Part shown: positions 24,455 to 35,176 of the stretch, one piece after another
Position numbering within the stretch: position 1 is the first letter of the stretch
How the letters are laid out: every line of letters starts with the position of its first letter
From: Paenibacillus dauci
GTDB lineage: Bacteria; Bacillota; Bacilli; Paenibacillales; Paenibacillaceae
Assembly: GCF_000971985.1 (NCBI RefSeq)
Contig: NZ_KQ040798.1
Span: 487,826-551,825, forward strand
Length of the DNA: 64,000 nucleotides
Reading direction: 5' to 3'
Made by a program: the position numbers and the translations under genes
The notes under the pieces: generated by a model
What the model saw: the letters and a program-made list of their open reading frames with translations, nothing else
Databases searched by the model: none
Told to the model about the DNA's origin: nothing

Positions 24455-25639
24455 TTACGTATTAAGCAAAGGATTCCAGCGGCTCAGGATATTACCATTT
24501 TGGTAATAGACACGTGGTACTCTGGATGCAAGCATGCAAATGATTTCATAATTGATGGTTCCCAGCGCTGAAGCAAGATCGTCAGCAGTAATTATTTGTT
24601 CCTGCTGGCGACCGATTAGGACAACCTCTTCGCCGATTTGGATTTCTTCTGCGTTCTCCGCAAAAGATTTGAGTGATACCATGCACTGATCCATACAGAT
24701 TGTTCCAATCACGGGGACACGATGACCGCGAATCAGCACCTGTGCTTTTCCGCTTAACATACGCGAATATCCATCTGCATAACCTACCGGAAGAGTAGCT
24801 ACTCTTTCATGATCACCCGTAAAATAATGGGTACCATAGCTAACTCCCGATCCGGCAGGCAGTGTCTTCAAATAGGATATAGCGGTTTTGACGGTCATAA
24901 CCGGTGTCAGGTCTATCACCTGCTTGTTCACTTCAGTCGAAGGATACAGCCCATACAGTGCAATACCAACCCGAATCATCTGTGGCGACAACTCGGGAGT
25001 ATCAATAGCAGCGGCACTGTTCCCCGTATGTATAATAGGGATAGTATAACCCAGTCTCCGCAGTTCCCGGTCCACCTGTTGGAACCTCTCATATTGCATC
25101 AGTGTATAACTTTTGTCGTGCTCATCCGCCTTGGCAAAATGGGTGAACATACCTTCTATTTCCAGAATGGGCACCTGAAATGCTTTTACGATAAATTCAG
25201 GAGCATTTTCCGGAAAAAGTCCGAGTCTTCCCATTCCACTATCAATTTTGATATGAGCTTTGAGTTTGCGTCCGGAAGGATCTATTGGCAATTGGGCAAT
25301 GGCCTCAAGCACTTCTTCCGTAAATACATTTAAAGTAACGTCGTATTCATAAGCCGCTTCTACCGCTTCCGGACCGGTATAACCCAGTACAAGAATGGGC
25401 AGATGCACACCATGCTGACGCAGCTCAATCGCTTCATCCAAAAACGCAACACTCAGGTAATCCGCGCCAAGTCTCTCCAGTTCCCGAGATACTTCGACTG
25501 CTCCATGTCCATAAGCGTTCGCTTTTACACATAATAGCAGCTTTGTAGCATCCGGCAAATTGTGACGGAAAGCCTCATAATTGGCATGCAGCGCATCTAG
25601 GTTAATTTCAGCTCTTGTTGGTCGATATTGCTGTTGCAA
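24455..25639 (-). CDS. alr: Alanine racemase
   Basis: 394 residues, the normal length. The PLP lysine is K39 in LLLCVKANAYGHG; the second catalytic Tyr is in the GVSYGTHY segment; and the RVGIALYG and GTICMDQCM motifs are present. It makes D-alanine for peptidoglycan in the cytoplasm. It starts with TTG 25639, 9 bases after AGAAGGTGA. Upstream of mazEF, as in B. subtilis, where alr-ndoAI-ndoA form one unit; 190 bases separate alr and mazE here without a visible terminator. Confidence 0.97.
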   Translation of the reverse strand: MQQQYRPTRAEINLDALHANYEAFRHNLPDATKLLLCVKANAYGHGAVEVSRELERLGADYLSVAFLDEAIELRQHGVHLPILVLGYTGPEAVEAAYEYDVTLNVFTEEVLEAIAQLPIDPSGRKLKAHIKIDSGMGRLGLFPENAPEFIVKAFQVPILEIEGMFTHFAKADEHDKSYTLMQYERFQQVDRELRRLGYTIPIIHTGNSAAAIDTPELSPQMIRVGIALYGLYPSTEVNKQVIDLTPVMTVKTAISYLKTLPAGSGVSYGTHYFTGDHERVATLPVGYADGYSRMLSGKAQVLIRGHRVPVIGTICMDQCMVSLKSFAENAEEIQIGEEVVLIGRQQEQIITADDLASALGTINYEIICMLASRVPRVYYQNGNILSRWNPLLNT

Positions 25640-26140
25640 TTACAGTCACCTTCTATCCGTTTTTGCCCATATAGGCAATACACCTATGTTAATGCGGAAG
25701 CCGGATAACTGTCAATTATACCTGAGTGAAAAAAGTGCGGATGATTTCCTGCTTTGATGCGATTTATAAGGTAAAAGAAAGTCTCCTCACGAAATAGAAA
25801 TTCCAGTGCCCGGAAATTCGTTTTTCGGAGGCCAATCATGAATCCCGTCCCGCAGTCGGTTTTCTGCAGAACCTGCTGGATAAGTCTATACAAAAATGAA
25901 CCTGAGTGCGCTTTGACTGCTGCATTCATCGGTTCATCCATGTTTTATTACTTACCCGCTTCTTTAAAAATAGAAGCGTGATTTTTGCAGAATTGAAATT
26001 TTATGAACACACCTCACCCGTATACAGAAAAAAACTGCAAGATGGTGCTGTACTTACTAAATAATTGCGAATTCTCTTTTCCTCATATATCGGCAGGTTT
26101 CTACAAGTTCTGATACTTCAACAGACAGCAAAAGGCAATC
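25640..26140. other. Gap between alr and the fur terminator, no supported gene
   Basis: The stretch holds an 85-codon minus-strand frame (25684-25941) with a poor ribosome binding site and no recognisable motif, which I do not call. The alr promoter should lie here. The ydcC-type lipoprotein gene found upstream of alr in Bacillus is absent. Confidence 0.45.
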
Positions 26141-26175
26141 AAAAACCGGAAAGATCGGGGAAAGATCTTTCCGGT
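26141..26175 (-). terminator. Terminator of fur
   Basis: CCGGAAAGATC (26146-26156) pairs with GATCTTTCCGG (26164-26174), followed by TTTTTG on the minus strand, 24 bases after the fur stop. Confidence 0.9.
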
Positions 26176-26198
26176 AATGTAGATGATAGGATTGCCGG

Positions 26199-26723
26199 TC
26201 AGGATACGGCCTGACAGTTCTTGCCGCCTTTGTTTTTCTCCCGTTCCTTCATCTGACAGGAAGAACATACTCCCTGAAAATCCAAGCGATGATCGGTTAC
26301 GGTAAATCCAAACTCGCGTTCTACCCGTTTTTCCAATGAAACGAGCCAGTCTTCCATAATTTCTTCCACATTGCCGCATTGCGTACAGATCAAATGATGA
26401 TGCAAATGGGGACTGTTGGCTGCCCGCAAATCAAATCGCGCTGCTCCATCTCCAAAATTAACCTTTTGTACGATCTGCAATTCATTCAATAGGTCAAGCA
26501 CCCGATAAACAGTAGCCATACCGATCTCCGGGAATCTTTCCTTTACCAGCAAAAAGACTTCTTCTGCACTCAGATGATCTTTTTCATGTTCCAGCAGTAC
26601 CCGGATTGTTGTCTCACGCTGTGGAGTCAGCTTATAGCCTTTAGACTTCAGACGCTCTTTGATTCTGTCCACCTGTTCCGTCAGCATCATAATGTCATTC
26701 ACACCTTCCGGTTTATTTTGCAA
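26199..26723 (-). CDS. fur: Fur-family ferric uptake regulator
   Basis: 174 residues. Winged helix (YKLTPQRETTIRVLLEH...EIGMATVYRVLDLL), then the metal sites: HLHHHLICTQCGNVEE and a second Cys pair VCSSCQMKE for structural zinc. The sequence follows B. subtilis Fur (RIK...SYKLTPQREATVRVL...NFGDGVSRYDLR) more closely than PerR or Zur. It represses iron-uptake genes when loaded with Fe2+. The N-terminal 11 residues before MMLTEQVDRIKERL may not be translated. The upstream promoter carries a PerR-like box (26958-26972). Confidence 0.93.
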   Translation of the reverse strand: MQNKPEGVNDIMMLTEQVDRIKERLKSKGYKLTPQRETTIRVLLEHEKDHLSAEEVFLLVKERFPEIGMATVYRVLDLLNELQIVQKVNFGDGAARFDLRAANSPHLHHHLICTQCGNVEEIMEDWLVSLEKRVEREFGFTVTDHRLDFQGVCSSCQMKEREKNKGGKNCQAVS

Positions 26724-26939
26724 TTTTCATTTTCATTTCCGTCTTCGATACAATTATTCAGTTATTGGTCGAGTGTTATCGTTATCCAGTCATATACGTT
26801 TGAGAAATATGTGTTCGCGGACAACCACTGTTTGGTGTTTTTCCGCTCCTGTATTTATTATCATTCACAAGCATAATACGAAGCATTAACTTCATCTATA
26901 TCTTCACGCACACTGCTTACACTAATTTACGATAAATTC

Positions 26940-26972
26940 ATTATATCATATTTATACTTAGAATAATTATAA
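26940..26972 (-). promoter_or_regulatory. fur promoter with PerR-like box over the -35
   Basis: On the minus strand TATAAT lies at 26945-26940, and TTAGAATAATTATAA (26958-26972) matches the PerR box TTATAATNATTATAA at 13 of 14 specified positions. The box covers the place of the -35 (26968-26963). The leader to the fur start would be about 210 bases. In B. subtilis PerR represses fur, so the arrangement has precedent. Confidence 0.55.
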
Positions 26973-27531
26973 TTCTATAATAACTAAAAGAATAATACCT
27001 TGTAAATAGAAGCAGCAAAAAATCTGGATTAATAAAGCTGAGTGCTTGTCTGAGTATTTATATGTAATTATATATATTATGTTTACAAGCAGCTGAAGAT
27101 TTTCACAATCGGATTTAATCTTATATCTTCTTTTTATAGTAGGAAGCATCGTAAAAGTTATTCTTTTCTCAGGAATACAGCCTTTTTTTGTATGCAATAG
27201 TATAAATATGAGGCTGTATTTATTTCCATATTTCAATAACCTGCTTTTGATAACGAAAATTTTTGTAGCAAAATTCATGCTATGATCCACTCTTTATAAC
27301 TTGTACGTTCCATAGTGCTTTTAAGGAATGAAGATGATAAGCTTGTACATACAATGCTATTCAAAATTTTATAAAGGTAAATAATAATATAGTTAATTTA
27401 AGTTCTATATTCTTTTAAAAGAAGGGATATAGGAAAAACAATGAATACGGTTACATATTATCCTGAAAAACCCTTACGCGCTTTTGTTTTCTCAATGTAC
27501 ATATAATAATAAGGAATTACTTTTCTATTTC
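26973..27531. other. AT-rich intergenic stretch between fur and the arabinose cluster
   Basis: Very AT-rich. A 107-codon minus-strand frame (26967-27290) is made of Ile/Tyr/Leu/Lys codons typical of random AT-rich DNA and is not called. A 21-codon frame at 27441-27506 has a weak AGGAAAAA site before it and is not called either. No RNA motif recognised. Confidence 0.45.
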
Positions 27532-27598
27532 ATTAATGTTAATAAAAACATTAATTATTAATATTAATGTTGACCGATTAAGAAATGTATGCTACATT
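27532..27598 (+). promoter_or_regulatory. Promoter of the arabinose cluster with repeated ATTAATGTT half-sites
   Basis: TTGACC (27570-27575), 17-base spacer, TACATT (27593-27598). ATTAATGTT (27532-27540) and AACATTAAT (27547-27555) form a perfect inverted repeat; a third copy, ATTAATGTT (27563-27571), runs into the -35. The repeats look like a repressor operator, most likely for the local HTH regulator at 34055-35005. Confidence 0.65.
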
Positions 27599-27680
27599 CG
27601 GATTGTAAATTTATTCAATAAAAGCCCAAAAAAAGCGCTATTACATCGAAGACATAAACATGCATGTCAGGAAAGGATGA

Positions 27681-29201
<1,521 letters not shown>

Positions 29202-29228
29202 GCTGCTCATCCTTTCCTTTTATGAATA

Positions 29229-29260
29229 CGTTACCATCCACTAAATTGTGAATGGTAACG
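29229..29260 (+). promoter_or_regulatory. Intercistronic hairpin before the binding-protein gene
   Basis: CGTTACCAT (29229-29237) pairs perfectly with ATGGTAACG (29252-29260), and CAC/GTG extend the stem inside. No T tract follows. It lies in the 104-base gap before the lipoprotein gene; such stems often protect the 5' end of a processed, abundant message. Confidence 0.6.
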
Positions 29261-29305
29261 AGCTTTACCCATGTACAGGTTCGAATTTTATGAGGAGGTC
29301 ATTCC

Positions 29306-30661
29306 ATGTTTGGTAAAAAAAGCTGGTTAATCGTATTAGCTTCTGTAATGATGTTATCTCTTGTACTCGCAGGTTGCGGTGGTAAAGGATCCTCGGACCC
29401 GAATCAACTGACATTTATGTTCCGCGGCGGCCCGGATGAACTCAAAGCTTACACAGCAGTTGTAAAGCAATTTGAACAGGATAATCCAGGTATCAAAGTC
29501 AAAGCGATCCAGACGAATCCCGACCAATATGCTGCCAAGTTGCAAGCTGCAATTACCGGTAACAGCGTACCGGATGTATTTTTCTACAACCCTGCTGATC
29601 TGAAAGCTTACACTAACAACAACATCTTGCTCGATATCACTAAATACATCGAGAACAAACCGGATGTAGATCTGAAAAATATGTGGCCACAAGGTGTGGA
29701 TATGTATCGTTATGACGGTACCGAAGTAGGCAAAGGTGCCCTGTATGGTCTGCCAAAAGATCTGGGTCCATTCGCACTCGGATACAACAAAACCATGTTC
29801 GAAAAAGCAGGCATCCCGCTGCCGGACAAAGACAAACCTTACACTTGGGATGAGTTTATCAAAGTGAACCAGCAGCTCACCAAAGATACAGATGGTGATG
29901 GCAAACTGGATCAATTCGGTACCGGTCTGAATGCAGAATGGACATTGCAACCATTCGTATGGAGTAATGGTGCTGACTGGCTGGATAAAACACATACCAA
30001 AGTAACCATTGATGATCCTAAATTTATTGAAGCATTGCAGTTCTTTGTAGATATGCAGAACAAATACAAAATCACTCCTGCTATCGAACAAGCACAAACA
30101 CTGGATACGTACCAACGCTGGATGAGAGGCGAACTGGCCTTCTTCCCTGTCGCTCCATGGGATCTGAGTACTTTCAAACGCGAACTGAAATTTGATTATG
30201 ATGTTATTCCGTTCCCTGCCGGATCTACTGGCAAACCTTCTTCATGGGTAGGCAGTCTGGGTATCGGTGTATCCAACAAAACAGCCAATCCGGAACTTGC
30301 AGCCAAACTGGTAACGTATCTGTCTGCTTCACCGAGCGGACAAAAATCTCTGGTTGAAGCCGGCGTACAAATTCCTAACCTTCAAGATATGGCGAAGAAA
30401 TGGGCAGCTGATTCTTCCAACCCTCCTGCCAACAAAGAAGAGTATCTGCAAATCGTGAACGACTACGGCAGACCACTGCCAGGTCAATACACGTACAATG
30501 CTGAATGGTATGCACTGTTCTTTACAGACCTGCAACCTGTACTTGACGGCAAAATTGCAGTTGCTGATTTTTTAAAACAGGAACAACCGAAAATGCAGGC
30601 TATGCTCGATCAAGCTGTAGCTGCAGAGAACAAAGCTAAAGAAAGCAAAAAAAGCAAATAA
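29306..30661 (+). CDS. Sugar ABC transporter substrate-binding lipoprotein (AraN-like)
   Basis: 451 residues. Signal peptide with lipobox LVLAGC (Cys at 24), then a family-1 solute-binding fold ([31 protein letters not shown] type start; [32 protein letters not shown]). [13 protein letters not shown] loop looks like a calcium-binding insert. It is anchored on the outer face of the membrane and delivers oligosaccharide to the two permeases that follow. By context the ligand is arabino-oligosaccharide. It is flanked by hairpins on both sides, consistent with higher expression than its neighbours. Confidence 0.93.
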   Translation: MFGKKSWLIVLASVMMLSLVLAGCGGKGSSDPNQLTFMFRGGPDELKAYTAVVKQFEQDNPGIKVKAIQTNPDQYAAKLQAAITGNSVPDVFFYNPADLKAYTNNNILLDITKYIENKPDVDLKNMWPQGVDMYRYDGTEVGKGALYGLPKDLGPFALGYNKTMFEKAGIPLPDKDKPYTWDEFIKVNQQLTKDTDGDGKLDQFGTGLNAEWTLQPFVWSNGADWLDKTHTKVTIDDPKFIEALQFFVDMQNKYKITPAIEQAQTLDTYQRWMRGELAFFPVAPWDLSTFKRELKFDYDVIPFPAGSTGKPSSWVGSLGIGVSNKTANPELAAKLVTYLSASPSGQKSLVEAGVQIPNLQDMAKKWAADSSNPPANKEEYLQIVNDYGRPLPGQYTYNAEWYALFFTDLQPVLDGKIAVADFLKQEQPKMQAMLDQAVAAENKAKESKKSK

Positions 30662-30716
30662 TATCCTCCATCCTACTGCAGAATGGAATCAGTAAGAACG
30701 TTATGTAATAACAGCG

Positions 30717-30765
30717 AAAATGATGTTAGTGTTCTCAGGCTCTTTCCGAGAGGCTAACATCATTT
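30717..30765 (+). promoter_or_regulatory. Hairpin after the binding-protein gene, partial terminator or stabiliser
   Basis: AAAATGATGTTAG (30717-30729) pairs perfectly with CTAACATCATTTT (30753-30765), with CTC/GAG inside. The T run is short (TTTTCATT), so some read-through into the permease genes is expected. Confidence 0.65.
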
Positions 30766-30822
30766 TCATTACTGTACTGTAGCAATGCTGCAATACCTAT
30801 TTAGAAACATAGGGGTGAACTT

Positions 30823-31758
30823 ATGAAAGCAACTTCTGATATTTACCAGGAAGGAAATGCGAGCATGGTTAAAAAGAGATCCAATCTGTATCGTAAAGAG
30901 AAAATTTATGGCTTCCTGTTCATTTTACCGCCAGTCATTGGCTTTTTGCTGTTTACGCTTTATCCGGCTCTTTATTCGGTATACGGCTCTTTTACCGACT
31001 GGAATGGACTTGGTCAGATGAACTTTATCGGTCTGGACAACTATAAGACATTGTTTACAGACAACTTTTTCTACACATCCATGTACAATACATTTTTCCT
31101 GATGATCGGTATTCCTATCGGGCTTCTGCTATCTCTGTTGCTCGCATTGGGACTTAACCGTAAAATTCCGGGCACAACTGCTTTCCGTGTTATCTATTAT
31201 GTTCCGGTTATCTCTTCACTCGCTGCGATCTCTATCCTGTGGCAATGGGCATATAACGGTGACTACGGTCTCGTCAACCAGTTCCTCGGCCTGTTCGGTA
31301 TCAAAGGTCCTAACTGGCTGGCTAATACAGCTACCGTTAAACCAGCAATCATCCTGATGACAATCTGGAAAGGTCTTGGTTTCTCCATGCTGCTGTACCT
31401 GGCTGCCCTGCAAAGTGTATCCCGTACGTACTATGAAGCGGCTGAACTGGATGGTGCCAGTGGTTTCAGCATGTTCCGTCACATTACCTGGCCGATGGTC
31501 AAACCGGTAACTTTCTTCCTGGTTGTTACCAACATCATTGGTGGTTCCCAGATCTTTACGGAAATCAACATCATGACACCTACAGGCGGACCGGAGTACT
31601 CTTCCGCTACAGTCGTATTCTACATCTGGCAAAAAGCATTTGAGAATCTGCAAATGGGTTATGCCTCCGCGATGGCCGTTATTCTGGGATTGTTCATTTT
31701 CATTGTTACTCTGATTCAGTTCAAGATGAATGAGCGTTCCTCATTCGATATGGATTGA
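30823..31758 (+). CDS. Sugar ABC transporter permease (AraP/MalF-like)
   Basis: 311 residues with six membrane segments and the EAA loop YYEAAELDGASGFSMFRHIT that contacts the ATPase. It is the first of two permeases of a CUT1-type importer. AGGGGTG precedes ATG 30823; a later ATG at 30865 is possible. No ATP-binding gene occurs in the cluster; AraNPQ of B. subtilis uses the shared MsmX ATPase, and the same is likely here. Confidence 0.93.
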   Translation: MKATSDIYQEGNASMVKKRSNLYRKEKIYGFLFILPPVIGFLLFTLYPALYSVYGSFTDWNGLGQMNFIGLDNYKTLFTDNFFYTSMYNTFFLMIGIPIGLLLSLLLALGLNRKIPGTTAFRVIYYVPVISSLAAISILWQWAYNGDYGLVNQFLGLFGIKGPNWLANTATVKPAIILMTIWKGLGFSMLLYLAALQSVSRTYYEAAELDGASGFSMFRHITWPMVKPVTFFLVVTNIIGGSQIFTEINIMTPTGGPEYSSATVVFYIWQKAFENLQMGYASAMAVILGLFIFIVTLIQFKMNERSSFDMD

Positions 31759-31786
31759 TCACGATAGAGAAGGAGTGAGTTAAGAG

Positions 31787-32629
31787 ATGGTATACAGCAA
31801 GCAGCAAAAAATGACCAATGCGATTATTTTCATTATTTTATGTATAGGTGCGGTATTTATGATTCTGCCGCTGCTCTGGATGATCTCCACATCGTTCAAA
31901 AACCGTGAAGCGGTATTCGCCCTTCCACCAGAATGGATTCCAAAAGACTTCCAATTTGCCAAATATGTTGAGATCTGGACTGCCGGACCGCTCATGAGTG
32001 GTATTATCAACAGTCTGATCGTAGCCATCACAGTAACTGTGATCGGTACGCTGACTTCCAGTCTGGCCGCTTTTGCTTTTGCCAAAATGCGTTTTCCTAT
32101 GAAAAACCAGATCTTCCTGCTGCTGCTGTCATCGATGATGATTCCCTATCCAGCAGTTATGATTTCCCAGTTCATTATGTTCTCGGGATGGGAATGGGTA
32201 GATACCCTGCTGCCGCTGATCGTACCGGGTCTATTCGGTAACGTAGTTATGATCTTCTTCCTGCGTCAGTATCTGTACAGTATTCCAAACGCGATTATTG
32301 AAGCAGCCAAAATCGATGGTACTTCCTACTTTGGTATTTATGCACGCATCATCGTACCGCTGATCAAACCGGCGATTGCTGCGCAGCTGATCCTGTGGTT
32401 TATGGGAATCTGGAATGATTACCTGCCTCCAATCCTGTATCTGAACTCTCCGGAAATTCAGACTCTGCAGCTCGTTATCGCAAACTTCAATGCCAGCTAC
32501 GCTATTCAAAGTGATTATCCGCTGATTATGGCTGCATCTGTTGTATCCTTGCTGCCTATCCTGATCATCTTCCTGATCTTCCAGCGTCAAATCATTGAAT
32601 CCGTAGCGATCTCCGGGGTGAAAGGATGA
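31787..32629 (+). CDS. Sugar ABC transporter permease (AraQ/MalG-like)
   Basis: 280 residues, six membrane segments, EAA loop IEAAKIDGTSYFGIYARIIVP. Partner of the preceding permease. It follows by 28 bases with GAAGGAGTGAG as ribosome binding site, and its stop overlaps the GH43 start by 4 bases (ATGA), so translation is coupled. Confidence 0.93.
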   Translation: MVYSKQQKMTNAIIFIILCIGAVFMILPLLWMISTSFKNREAVFALPPEWIPKDFQFAKYVEIWTAGPLMSGIINSLIVAITVTVIGTLTSSLAAFAFAKMRFPMKNQIFLLLLSSMMIPYPAVMISQFIMFSGWEWVDTLLPLIVPGLFGNVVMIFFLRQYLYSIPNAIIEAAKIDGTSYFGIYARIIVPLIKPAIAAQLILWFMGIWNDYLPPILYLNSPEIQTLQLVIANFNASYAIQSDYPLIMAASVVSLLPILIIFLIFQRQIIESVAISGVKG

Positions 32630-33975
32630 GTATTCTATTCCCTACCTCTCCTCCGGAAGACAAGCTCTACGATACAACCATTCTGGATGACGAATCCAAA
32701 TGGACCATAAACAACGCCCATGATCCGGGTATCCTCAAAACGGATCAGGGTTACTACATCTATTCTACCGACGTCCGTATGGGCGGCGAGCTGACTCCAG
32801 GCATCATGGTACGCCGTTCCCAGGATTTAATTCACTGGGAATGGGTCGGCTACGCCCTTCCGGGCATTCCGGAAATTGCTACCGAATGGTCGCAGGCGAT
32901 TAATCTATGGGCACCCGATGTCGTGAAAGTCGGCGACAAATACCGGATGTATTACTCGGCTTCGACATTTGGCAGTACACGTTCGATGATTGGACTGATG
33001 GAGAGCGATTCTCCGGAAGGTCCATGGACAGACTGCGGCTGTGTGGTTCGTACACAGGAAGGCGACGGTCCTAATGCAATTGATCCCCATGTAGTAAATG
33101 ATACGGAAGGTCAACAGTGGATGGTCTATGGCTCCTTTTTTGGCGGTATTCATATTTTGCCGCTGGATCAACGGACTGGTAAGCCTACCATCGAAGGATT
33201 TGGCACACTGCTGGCGATCCGTGACAAAGCAACTGTTGATGGTGCCATAGAAGGTCCTTATATTGTGTATCATCCCGAATTTAAAAAGTATTATTTATTT
33301 GTCTCTTATGATTCGCTGTTCAAGGATTACAATGTACGGGTAGCTCGTGCTGATCATATTACCGGCCCTTATACCGATATCCATGGTCATGTACTGACCG
33401 ATATCGATTATCGTCCGCAGCATGAGATCGGCAATAAAATTGTGGGTGGTTATCGCTTCGGAGAAGGTGAAGGCTGGATCGCTCCAGGGCATAATTCTGT
33501 TTTGAATGATGATGGTACTTTCTACATCGTTCATCATGCACGTGGTGAGCAGGACAAGCATTGGTCCTACCTCCATATCCGCAAGATTCTTTGGACGGCA
33601 GACGGATGGCCGGTCGTTTCACCGGAGCGTTATGCCGGTGAACAGGAACAAGATCTGGAACCCAAGCAATTGACAGGACAATGGGAGACCATCTTGCTGG
33701 ATCCAAGCGAGAACGATCAGATTGCTTCGGAACCTCTGGAACTTCATGAGGATGGCAGTCTGCATCATAAGGGTCAGATAGGTCACTGGCAGATGCAGGA
33801 TGCACGTACATTGATTCTGGAGTGGTCAACTACTACCGGTGAGCTGCAGCGCAGTGAAGTGAAGCTGCTGCCTTCCTGGGATTGGGAGAGACACTGTTCC
33901 ACGATTATCTTTACCGGCATGACCGCACAAGGCTGGTCTATCTGGGGAAAACAAATTGCATCGACAATCATATAA
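32626..33975 (+). CDS. GH43-family arabinosidase, cytoplasmic
   Basis: 449 residues. Five-bladed propeller of GH43 with catalytic base D33 (AHDPGI), pKa modulator D153 (AIDPHVV) and acid E209 (IEGPYIVYH), followed by a C-terminal beta domain (about 340-449) like that of endo-alpha-1,5-L-arabinanases. No signal peptide, so it should cut imported arabino-oligosaccharides together with the GH51 enzymes. Endo versus exo action cannot be told by eye. Last gene of the operon. Confidence 0.9.
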   Translation: MSILFPTSPPEDKLYDTTILDDESKWTINNAHDPGILKTDQGYYIYSTDVRMGGELTPGIMVRRSQDLIHWEWVGYALPGIPEIATEWSQAINLWAPDVVKVGDKYRMYYSASTFGSTRSMIGLMESDSPEGPWTDCGCVVRTQEGDGPNAIDPHVVNDTEGQQWMVYGSFFGGIHILPLDQRTGKPTIEGFGTLLAIRDKATVDGAIEGPYIVYHPEFKKYYLFVSYDSLFKDYNVRVARADHITGPYTDIHGHVLTDIDYRPQHEIGNKIVGGYRFGEGEGWIAPGHNSVLNDDGTFYIVHHARGEQDKHWSYLHIRKILWTADGWPVVSPERYAGEQEQDLEPKQLTGQWETILLDPSENDQIASEPLELHEDGSLHHKGQIGHWQMQDARTLILEWSTTTGELQRSEVKLLPSWDWERHCSTIIFTGMTAQGWSIWGKQIASTII

Positions 33976-33990
33976 TGATAGCATGAACAT

Positions 33991-34027
33991 AAAAAAGGGA
34001 AGAAACATTTGTTTCTCCCCTTTTTTT
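33991..34027. terminator. Bidirectional terminator between the GH43 gene and the convergent regulator
   Basis: AAAAAAGGGAAGAAAC pairs with GTTTCTCCCCTTTTTTT around ATTT, with T tracts on both strands. Confidence 0.9.
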
Positions 34028-34054
34028 ATGGCCTGTTATCTAAAGCGTTTACAA

Positions 34055-35005
34055 TCAGACCTGCTTCTCCAGTTCGCTGGATGCCGAGCCGGAATGGACC
34101 AATTTGTCATAATACAGACGGAATACGATATCCTGGTTGTAGTTACCGAACCCACGACCAAACAAAGTCAGTCCGCCCACATGTTCGGACGAAGGCTCTA
34201 CAGCGATACGCAGTGTCCACTGTCGGTCACGTACATTTACATGATCCAGCGTAATATCCGATATTTGGATACCATCCATATACGTACCGTCTCGTGATAC
34301 CTGCAGATGCTTCAGCAGTCCATACTGATTGACGATATCAGGCCACCACTGCGGGTTATACTTACCGCGCTTGTCACCAAAGTCTCCCGGACTGGTCCAT
34401 GTACCCAGTTTGACATCATTCAGATAGAAGGTGATATCCGAAGGAAAACGGTTGTCTGTAAGCGGCGCTTCAGAAGCAATTTCCAGCGAGACGAGCAGCT
34501 CCAGCGGATTTTCGGTAGATAACAGAAAGTTCGGAATTTTGTACTCGATAAATCCCTCGCTGAACCAAAGTATTTTGGCCTGAAAGCGTTCGGCATCAAA
34601 GAAATACCGGGTATCATCCACTTGGCCGATAAACTTCTCCGGCGAAGCCAGTCCGCAGGTTGGTTCGACCTGAAGGTCGGTATAGTGTCCGATCGAGATT
34701 TCGCTTTCGTGATACTGGCGAAGATGCTCGATTTTGTTCGGGAAAATGATATTCGCTTCTTCAACCTGAAGAGAACACACTTTCTGTACACCGCCTTTGC
34801 CGGGCTGCATATTGGTAGAGATGATAGCTGCTTTTTCGAGTTTCTTGACGTGCATGGAGACGATGGCGCTGGTCAGACCAACAGCCTCCGCCAGCTCGCG
34901 AATATTCATCGGTCGTTCAGCGAGCAATTGAATGATCTTGTGCCGTACACTGCTGGCCAGGGCTTCGTATACCGGCAGCGATTTATCCGAAATATCCAGA
35001 TTCAT
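34055..35005 (-). CDS. HTH (ArsR-like) regulator with a large beta-rich sensor domain
   Basis: 316 residues. The N-terminal winged helix (about 10-80: YEALASSVRHKIIQLLAERP, MNIRELAEAVGLTSAIVSMH, VKKLEKAAII) is ArsR/HTH_20-like. The remaining ~230 residues are rich in aromatic beta strands (ITFYLNDVKLGTWTSPGDFG, KRGKYNPQWWPDIVNQYG, GLTLFGRGFGNYNQDIVFRLYY) and look like a carbohydrate-binding beta-sandwich rather than any common effector domain. It is divergent from the second GH51 gene and at the end of the arabinose operon, so it is the prime candidate for cluster control by arabinose or an arabino-oligosaccharide. Ligand and mode are inferred. Confidence 0.82.
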   Translation of the reverse strand: MNLDISDKSLPVYEALASSVRHKIIQLLAERPMNIRELAEAVGLTSAIVSMHVKKLEKAAIISTNMQPGKGGVQKVCSLQVEEANIIFPNKIEHLRQYHESEISIGHYTDLQVEPTCGLASPEKFIGQVDDTRYFFDAERFQAKILWFSEGFIEYKIPNFLLSTENPLELLVSLEIASEAPLTDNRFPSDITFYLNDVKLGTWTSPGDFGDKRGKYNPQWWPDIVNQYGLLKHLQVSRDGTYMDGIQISDITLDHVNVRDRQWTLRIAVEPSSEHVGGLTLFGRGFGNYNQDIVFRLYYDKLVHSGSASSELEKQV

Positions 35006-35036
35006 ATTCAGGCTCCTCCATTAGCGAGTGTGTACC

Positions 35037-35092
35037 ATTAATATATACCTTTCCACTATATCCTTATGTTAACAAAAATACAAACGTTATCA
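35037..35092. promoter_or_regulatory. Divergent control region of the regulator and second GH51 gene
   Basis: Contains ATTAATATA (35037-) and ATGTTAACAAAAA (35066-35078), the latter sharing the ATGTTAAYAAAAA core with the operator-like repeat at 27536. An overlapping TACAAACGTTATCA (35079-35092) resembles a catabolite response element with two mismatches in one arm. A plausible joint site for the local regulator and CcpA. Confidence 0.5.
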
Positions 35093-35176
35093 CTAGTTAT
35101 TCTCAAATTTTATATTACCTGTTAATATAAAGGTGCATTTCAAGGCAATTTAACCATATTAAGGAGGAATTTATTT

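Noticed and set aside
25684-25941. 85-codon minus-strand frame upstream of alr
   Set aside because: No good ribosome binding site, no motif, no clear neighbour link. It may be real, but the sequence alone does not support it.
26967-27290. 107-codon minus-strand frame upstream of fur
   Set aside because: Composition (Ile, Leu, Tyr, Lys) is that of translated AT-rich non-coding DNA, and it would overlap the fur promoter.
27441-27506. 21-codon frame that could be a leader peptide of the arabinose operon
   Set aside because: It lies upstream of the mapped promoter motif, so it would not be in the operon leader; the ribosome binding site is weak.
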